Below, one piece after another: positions 58,939 to 64,000 of a DNA stretch of 64,000 bases. Below the pieces are notes generated by a model. The model was not told the origin of the DNA. It saw only the letters and a list, made by a program, of their open reading frames with translations, and made no database searches. Positions within the stretch are counted from its first letter, which is position 1, and each line of letters begins with the position of its first letter. Source of the stretch: Streptomyces violaceusniger. GTDB taxonomy: Bacteria; Actinomycetota; Actinomycetes; Streptomycetales; Streptomycetaceae. The DNA is taken from NCBI GenBank assembly GCA_005405945.1, contig BJHW01000001.1, positions 3,844,001-3,908,000 on the forward strand, written 5' to 3'. The position numbers and the translations under genes were made by a program.

Positions 58939-59872
58939 CCGCTCTCGCCGTCCTTCCCCCGCTGTCCCACGAGCCTCAGGAAGCCGAAGGACAGTACGCA
59001 GGCGACGAGGGCGAGCAGCACCGCCTCGGCCGCCGCGATGTGCTGGTTGTTACTGGTGAACGCCTCGTTGTAGGCGGCCAGATTGGGGGTGTAGCCGGAG
59101 TCGATGGAGTTGCTGAGCGGTTTGAGCACCTTCGGTTCGGCGAAGAGCTGGAGGGTGCCGATGAGGCTGAAGACGGTGGTGAGCACGAGCGCGGGCCGGA
59201 TCAGCGGGAGCTTGATGTGCCGGGCCACCTGCCAGGCGCTGGCCCCGTCGATCCGCGCCGCCTCGTACAGCTCCCCGGGGACGGCCTTGAGCTGGGCGAT
59301 CAGCACCAGCATGTTGTAGCCGGTGAACTGCCAGGTGACGATGTTGGCGATGGACCACAGGACCGCCCCGCGGCCCAGGAAGTCCACGTTCCAGCCCACC
59401 GAATGGGCCATCTCCACCAGCGGGCTGATCCCGGGGACGTAGAGGAAGCCCCACAGGATCGAGGCGATCACACCGGGCACCCCGTACGGCAGGAAGAAGG
59501 CGGTCCGGAAGAAGCCCACCCAGCGCGCGGACGCCGCGTCCAGCAGCAGCGCCAGTGCGGTGGCGAAGGCGATCATCACCGGGATCTGGACGGCGCCGAA
59601 GAGCAGCACCCGCCCGAATCCGGCCGTGAACCGGTCGTCCTCCAGGGCGTGGGCGTAGTTGGACAGGCCCGCCCACACCTGCTTGGTCTCCCCGCCGAGG
59701 CCGAGCGGCCCGGTGCGCTCGACCTTCAGCAGGCTCTCGTAGAGGGCGTACGCGATCGGGGCGATGAAGCAGAGCAGGAAGAGCGCGAGGAAGGGCAGCA
59801 GGAACCCGGACGCCGCCCGGGCGCTGCGTGCCTCGGTCCTGGTGAGGCGGCGGGGGCTCTCATCCGCCTCAC
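58935..59872 (-). CDS. CUT1 sugar ABC permease (MalF-type), one frameshift near the start
   Basis: 312 residues with six membrane segments (SGFLLPFLALFLLCFIAPIAY onward) and EAA loop LYEAARIDGASAWQVARHIK. The frame used by the body has no start codon back to a TGA; GTG 59872 (overlapping the binding-protein stop as GTGA) or ATG 59863 fits if one base is missing in the run 59852-59856, giving MRAP joined to RRLTRTEARSARAASG. Works with the neighbouring permease; the ATPase is probably MsiK. Confidence 0.87.
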
Positions 59873-61224
59873 CCGGCCTTCACCTGGAGGCCCTTTTCCT
59901 TCAGATCGGTGATCGTCTGGCTCTGCACCTTCTTCAGCACGGAGCGGAAGTCGGACCCGTTCCCGATGGCCGCCGTGAAGGCGTCGCCGAGCCGCTGGTA
60001 GAGGGTGTCCGTGGCGGGGCCCCACTTCCAGCTGGTGTCCACGCCCTTGCTCGCCTCGTCGAAGACCTTGCTGTACTCCTGGCCGCCGAAGAAGTCCTTG
60101 TGCACATCGAGCTGGGAGGTGGTGTACCCCTGCTTGGCGCCCGGGGTGCCGTAGCCGTTCTCGATCAGGAGCTTGATCGACTCGGGGTCGGTGTTGAGCC
60201 AGATCGCGAAGGCCAGGGCGTCCTTGGGGTATTTGGTCTTGGCGAAGACCGCGGTGGTGGAGCCGCCCCAGTTGGCGTAGGCGGCGTCGCCCTTCTTCCA
60301 CTGCGGCATGGGCACCACGCGCCACTTCCCCGCGGTCTTGGGGGCGTTGCCGACCAGCAGGGCGTCGCCCCAGCTGGCGCCGAGCCAGGAGGCCATGTCG
60401 CCGGTCTGGACGTCCTTGTACCAGGCGTTCTGCCGGTCCGGGATGGTCTTGATGAGCTTCCGGCGGACCAGCCCGTACCAGTAGTCGGCGACCTTACGGG
60501 TGGGCTCGTCGTCGATGGAGACGGTCCAGGTGTCGCCCTCGGTGCCGAACCAGCGCGCCCCGGCCTGCCAGGCGAGCCCCGCGAAGCGGTTGCCGTTGGT
60601 GGCCGAGAAGGTCTCGATCCAGGCGCCCTTCTTACGGATCGCGGTGGCCGCCGCCTCGTACTCGTCCCAGGTGGTGGGCGGCTCTATGCCCCACTTCTCG
60701 AAGAGGTCCTGACGGATGAACAGGCCCATCGGACCGGACGCCTGCGGTACGGCGTAGACGGCCTTGCCGAAGACCGACTGCTGCCACTGCCAGCCGATGA
60801 ACTTGTCCTTGTGGTCGGCGACCCCGTACTTGGTCAGGTCCAGCAGCCCGTTGTCGATGAGGAAGCTGGGCACGACGGGGTATTCGATCTGGCCGAGGTC
60901 CGGCGGATTGCCCGCCTTGATGGCGGCGTGCATCTTGGCGTACTGGGCGCCGTCGACGGCCGAGACCTTCTCGACCTTGACCCGCACCTCGGGGTTCTTG
61001 CTGTTCCACAGGGCGACGGGCTTGTCGATGCCCGGCACCCAGGACCAGAAGGTCAGGGTGATCTTCTCGCCCTTCTTGCGGCCCTTGGGCTCATCACCCC
61101 CGTCGTCGTCCGAGCCGCAGCCCGCGAGGGCGAACCCGGCGGCCGCGGCGGCCGCGCCGCCGAGGACCGCGCGGCGCGACGTGCCGTGCGTCCAGGTGTT
61201 CCGGTTTCGTGCGGTGTCGCTCAT
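59869..61224 (-). CDS. Sugar ABC binding lipoprotein (Tat-type signal)
   Basis: 451 residues. Signal SRRAVLGGAAAAAAGFALAGC with twin Arg and a lipobox Cys at residue 36, so exported through Tat and lipidated. The body is a family 1 solute-binding protein (ITLTFWSWVPGIDKPVALW; NWGGSTTAVFAKTKYPKDAL). ATG 61224 overlaps the sialidase stop. The ligand is unknown; the sialidase beside it suggests a sialic-acid-containing or related glycan fragment. Confidence 0.92.
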   Translation of the reverse strand: MSDTARNRNTWTHGTSRRAVLGGAAAAAAGFALAGCGSDDDGGDEPKGRKKGEKITLTFWSWVPGIDKPVALWNSKNPEVRVKVEKVSAVDGAQYAKMHAAIKAGNPPDLGQIEYPVVPSFLIDNGLLDLTKYGVADHKDKFIGWQWQQSVFGKAVYAVPQASGPMGLFIRQDLFEKWGIEPPTTWDEYEAAATAIRKKGAWIETFSATNGNRFAGLAWQAGARWFGTEGDTWTVSIDDEPTRKVADYWYGLVRRKLIKTIPDRQNAWYKDVQTGDMASWLGASWGDALLVGNAPKTAGKWRVVPMPQWKKGDAAYANWGGSTTAVFAKTKYPKDALAFAIWLNTDPESIKLLIENGYGTPGAKQGYTTSQLDVHKDFFGGQEYSKVFDEASKGVDTSWKWGPATDTLYQRLGDAFTAAIGNGSDFRSVLKKVQSQTITDLKEKGLQVKAG

Positions 61225-62348
61225 GCCAGCTCCTCCGTCGGAATGCGCCGGAATGTGATGGTCGAGTAGGCGCTGAAGTCGCCGGTCTCGTAGAGCAGTC
61301 CGACCGTGGCGTCGTCGAGCCGGACCAGATCGGAGTAGGCGGCGGGCAGGCCGTTCACGGTGTGGCTCGGCCGCCAGGTGATGCCGCCGTCAAAGCTGGT
61401 GCGGACGGTCATCAGCGCCCGGTACGCGGGGTCGGCGGGGCCGGAGAAGAGCAGCACGTCCGGCTCGCCGAGGTGCAGCACGCTGCCCTCCACGACGGGC
61501 GCGACCAGACCGGCCTGCGGCCGGAAGGGGAGGTCCAGGGTGGCGCCGCCGTCGCCGGAGTGGGCGTCGGCGCGGGTGCCGGGCGCGGTGGCGTCGGTGC
61601 GGGTGCTGAAGTAGACCCGGCCGTCGGGGAGTTGGGCGGCGGTGGTCTCGTTGACGTTGACGTAGCCGTCGGGGTTGTCGTCCACGTACCCGATCCGCCA
61701 GGTGGCGCCGTCGTCGTCGCTGAGCAGGTCGTGCCCGCCGTTGTACCGCCCCTCGGTGCCGTCGTCGCCGGGGACGGTCGGGGGCAGGGAGTGGTTGGCG
61801 GGGATGACGATCCGGCCCGCGTGGGGGCCGTACCGCAGCTGGAGGGCGTGGCCGGGGGTGGTGGCGTACCAGCGCCATTCGGGCCGCTTGGTGCTCGCGG
61901 TGATCTCCCGGGCCTCGCTCCAGCTCGCGCCGTCGTCATCGCTGTACGTCAGCCACACCCGCCGCCCGTCGGCCGCGCTCACCTCGCCGCGCCGGATCCG
62001 GTCCTCGGTGGCGGAGGCGGCGCTGCGGACGTGCACCAGCAGGACGCGGCCGTCGTTCGGGCCGCCGTCGAGGACGACGGGGGCGGGGTTGCCCGCCGTT
62101 CCGTCGCCGTTGCGGGCGACGATCTGTAAGGCGCCCCAGGTGCGTCCGCCGTCGGCCGACCGCTTGAGCACGAGGTCGATATGGCCGTCGTCGGCGGAGG
62201 AGTCCACCCGGCCCTCGGCGAAGGCGAGGACGGTGCCGTCGTGGGTCAGCACGACTGCCGGGATCCGGTAGCTCGCATAGCCCTCGGTCCCCGCCCGGAA
62301 CGGAACGGACACCTCGTACGAGCGTGCCGCCCCCGTGCTGACTGTCAT
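61221..62348 (-). CDS. Sialidase (GH33 fold), no signal peptide
   Basis: 375 residues from ATG 62348 with GGGAGG upstream. The arginine-bearing YRIPAVV motif stands near the N terminus, the Asp in EGRVDSSADDG follows, and at least four Asp boxes are visible: SADGGRTW, SDDDGASW, SDDDGATW, SFDGGITW. Six-bladed propeller size. No secretion signal, so the product probably acts in the cytoplasm on an imported glycan. First gene of an operon with overlapping ABC importer genes. Confidence 0.9.
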   Translation of the reverse strand: MTVSTGAARSYEVSVPFRAGTEGYASYRIPAVVLTHDGTVLAFAEGRVDSSADDGHIDLVLKRSADGGRTWGALQIVARNGDGTAGNPAPVVLDGGPNDGRVLLVHVRSAASATEDRIRRGEVSAADGRRVWLTYSDDDGASWSEAREITASTKRPEWRWYATTPGHALQLRYGPHAGRIVIPANHSLPPTVPGDDGTEGRYNGGHDLLSDDDGATWRIGYVDDNPDGYVNVNETTAAQLPDGRVYFSTRTDATAPGTRADAHSGDGGATLDLPFRPQAGLVAPVVEGSVLHLGEPDVLLFSGPADPAYRALMTVRTSFDGGITWRPSHTVNGLPAAYSDLVRLDDATVGLLYETGDFSAYSTITFRRIPTEELA

Positions 62349-62609
62349 CAGACCTCCCGATGCCCCGTCGCAATCGAGTGCCGAGTCAGATAAATGGGAC
62401 GTAGGACGTCCCTTGTGTGCGGCGACCTTAGGGTTTGCCTCACAGAGCGTCAAGAGACGGCGCATGAACAGTTGGAGACGCCGGAGGAGCGCGCGTGGGC
62501 GCCGGGCGCGGGGCGGGGCGACGGCATGCCCGGCGCATATGCCCCGAACGGGTGAGCCGGGTCCGAAACGCGCCCGCCGGGGCGCGGGCCGGGGCAGGAT
62601 CCGGATGCC

Positions 62610-63212
62610 ATGGACGCCGTAAGGGTCGCGCTGCTGCGCGAAGTCCTCGCCGGAACGGAATGGCTCCAGGCCACCCGCCGCTTCGCGGGCTCGCTACGGG
62701 CCTCGGTCGGACCGCGCGCGGGCGGACTGCTGCTGGTCGGCAGCGAGGCCTACGAACCGTGGCACCTGGCCGCGCACCTCGACGACGAGGCGGCCTGGTC
62801 CGGGCTGCCCGAGCTGTCCCCCACCCTCGTCCGCCACCGGGTACCGGAGGGCACCGCCGTCCCCGCGCACCTGGCGGTCGGGCTCGGGCGGCTGGAGCGG
62901 GCGGGCCGCGGGGAGACCCTGCTGGTGGTCGCGCCGGGCGACCCCGGGTCCGGGCTGCTGGAGCGGGTGAACGACGCCCGCCGGGGCGGGGCCACCGTGC
63001 TCGCGCTCGACGGCGGCGGCGCCGAGCTGCACGCCCTGGCCCATGACGCGCTCTCCGCTCCCGAGGGCGGCGAGCTCGACCTCGACACGCTCCAGCACCT
63101 GGTCAGCGCGGCCGCCGGCGAGAACAGCCTGCCGCGCCCGGGCCGCCGCCGCTTCCAGGACCGGCTCGCCCGGCTGGCGGAGCACTTGGCGGCGCCGCCG
63201 GCGCATTGGTGA
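62610..63212 (+). CDS. Conserved hypothetical protein, Rossmann-like
   Basis: 200 residues. The pattern GLLLVGSEAYEPWHLAAHL, ETLLVVAPGDPGSGL and GATVLALDGGGAELHALAHDAL alternates strands and helices like a SIS- or Rossmann-type fold. No catalytic motif recognised. Starts with MDAVRVALLREVLAGTEW. Its stop overlaps the start of the transposase remnant. Function unknown. Confidence 0.75.
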   Translation: MDAVRVALLREVLAGTEWLQATRRFAGSLRASVGPRAGGLLLVGSEAYEPWHLAAHLDDEAAWSGLPELSPTLVRHRVPEGTAVPAHLAVGLGRLERAGRGETLLVVAPGDPGSGLLERVNDARRGGATVLALDGGGAELHALAHDALSAPEGGELDLDTLQHLVSAAAGENSLPRPGRRRFQDRLARLAEHLAAPPAHW

Positions 63213-63382
63213 GGGATCGGGTGCTGGCGAGCGCCGACCAGGCCATCGCCGACGCTCCCGGGGAGGTGTGGGAACGACGTTCCTGCGGCGGCGGCGCCAA
63301 AGGCCCGCGTAGGTACGACTGGGCAGCCGTCCATCTGCCGGTGATCGATGTCTTCGACGGTGACCGGCCCACCCCCCTGTGA
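63209..63382 (+). pseudogene. IS701-family transposase fragment
   Basis: 58 codons reading VRDRVLASADQAIADAPGEV, then WERRSCGGGAKGPRRYDWAA and VHLPVIDVFDGDRPTPL. EVWERRSCGxGAKGPRxYDW is a conserved block of IS701-type transposases. The rest of the gene is absent. It marks an old insertion at the left edge of the EACC1/caspase locus. The gap 63383-63503 shows nothing else. Confidence 0.7.
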
Positions 63383-63503
63383 ATCGCGCACCGGGCTCGC
63401 GATGGCAGCACCTCGGCGCTTCTCGTAGCGAATAGCCAACTAAGTGCATCTCATGCTGCATTATTCCTATCGTGGACGCGCGAGGCGACGAGGGGAGGGC
63501 TCG

Positions 63504-63935
63504 ATGCAGGTCCGCATCACGATCGAGTCGACGGGCAAGGAGGAAGTACTCCTTGACCTGTATCGGTGGTTTCGGGAGGATCAGGCCATTCTCCGGCAAG
63601 ACCATGTCAGCCTGGGTTCCGCGTTGCCGTCTGCCGGCACCATGGGTGCCGTCGAGATCATCAACCTCGTCGTCGGGCATGGTTTGACGGCACTGAATGT
63701 GGCCTTGGCCTACGCGGCCTGGCGCGGCGCGCGTCCTACCGCTCCCGCCGTTACGGTGACGTTCCCCGGTGGTTCCCTCACGCTGCACGATGCGTCACAG
63801 GAGACGATCCAGCGTGTCGTCGAGCAGCTGACCGCAGCAGCTTCGCGAACCACCACCTCCGGCCCTGAGACAGATCCCCGCCCTGATGGGGAGGGGCAGG
63901 ACGGCGGCAGCGGCCTTCCGAACGGCAGTCGATGA
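63504..63935 (+). CDS. Effector-associated constant component EACC1-like protein
   Basis: 143 residues. The EACC1 layout is visible: an N-terminal strand MQVRITIEST, DLYRWFREDQAIL, a hydrophobic helix GAVEIINLVVGHGLTALNVALAYAAWRGARP, a strand VTVTFPGG and a final helix with ETIQRVVEQL; then a Ser/Thr/Gly-rich tail. EACC1 proteins are known from comparative genomics as constant small partners of peptidase effectors and NTPases in actinobacterial conflict systems. GGGGAGGG precedes ATG 63504. Its stop overlaps the caspase start (ATGA at 63932). Confidence 0.8.
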   Translation: MQVRITIESTGKEEVLLDLYRWFREDQAILRQDHVSLGSALPSAGTMGAVEIINLVVGHGLTALNVALAYAAWRGARPTAPAVTVTFPGGSLTLHDASQETIQRVVEQLTAAASRTTTSGPETDPRPDGEGQDGGSGLPNGSR

Positions 63936-64000
63936 GCCTGCCGGACCCCGCACGGTCGTGGGCGGTGCTTGTCGGCTTCCCCTCTTACGACACCTTGGAC
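63932..64000 (+). CDS. Caspase-family peptidase, N-terminal fragment (runs out of window)
   Basis: Only 23 codons are present: MSLPDPARSWAVLVGF, then PSYDTLD. The SWAVLVGFPSYD pattern is the first strand and loop of caspase (peptidase C14) domains paired with EACC1. The catalytic His and Cys lie outside the window, so the assignment rests on this segment plus the four-base overlap with EACC1. Confidence 0.7.
   Translation, partial: MSLPDPARSWAVLVGFPSYDTLD

Overview
The window is high-GC DNA with the gene content of a Streptomyces chromosome: a maltose/maltodextrin regulon, glnE, a glnA2-type glutamine synthetase, panB, a WhiJ-type regulator triad and a SARP regulator. From memory, the maltose cluster, glnE and glnA2 also lie close together in S. 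coelicolor, so most of the window looks like core chromosome with later insertions.

Layout. 1-12.5 kb: starch/maltodextrin use. Secreted pullulanase and alpha-amylase, a LacI regulator, malG-malF-malE (ABC importer without its own ATPase) on the minus strand, then an alpha-glucosidase and malR on the plus strand. Operator-like TTGCA/TGCAA repeats ending in TGTTACGTTC occur at the amylase, malE and alpha-glucosidase promoters. 12.6-18.1 kb: PAP2 phosphatase, HAD phosphatase, PLP enzyme with a YheO-type regulator, APH(6)-like kinase, metallo-beta-lactamase-fold hydrolase. 18.1-20.2 kb: a 359-bp foldback repeat, then DUF397 / XRE-DUF5753 / ATP-binding protein genes; the last contains a TTA codon. 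20.3-26.4 kb: a deazaflavin-type oxidoreductase, two paralogous membrane-anchored proteins of unknown role, and glnE.

26.5-36.6 kb: an accessory islet between glnE and glnA2. It is bounded by two almost identical, oppositely oriented, internally deleted IS701-family copies, each with a CTAG duplication. It carries five overlapping genes for envelope proteins with no assigned function, a divergent NarL-type two-component system, a truncated gene end, an internally deleted IS5-type element and a 184-bp MITE.

36.7-57.9 kb: glnA2, multicopper oxidase, NAD synthetase, alpha/beta hydrolase, MFS exporter, a membrane endonuclease/exonuclease/phosphatase protein, a TetR-EmrB pair with a perfect operator, panB, a DrrAB-like ABC exporter, a SARP regulator, Uma2 and M50 proteins, and an F420-dependent NADP reductase-like protein. 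57.9-62.3 kb: a sialidase/ABC importer operon. 63.2-64 kb: a transposase remnant, then an EACC1 adaptor gene overlapping the start of a caspase gene, which is the edge of a probable conflict (defence) system running out of the window.

Two window-wide patterns matter for reading the annotation. At least fifteen otherwise intact genes are interrupted by an apparent loss of one base, nearly always in a run of G or C. I treat these as sequence errors and give the whole span as one gene. A GC-rich intergenic repeat family (six copies) sits just downstream of gene 3' ends.
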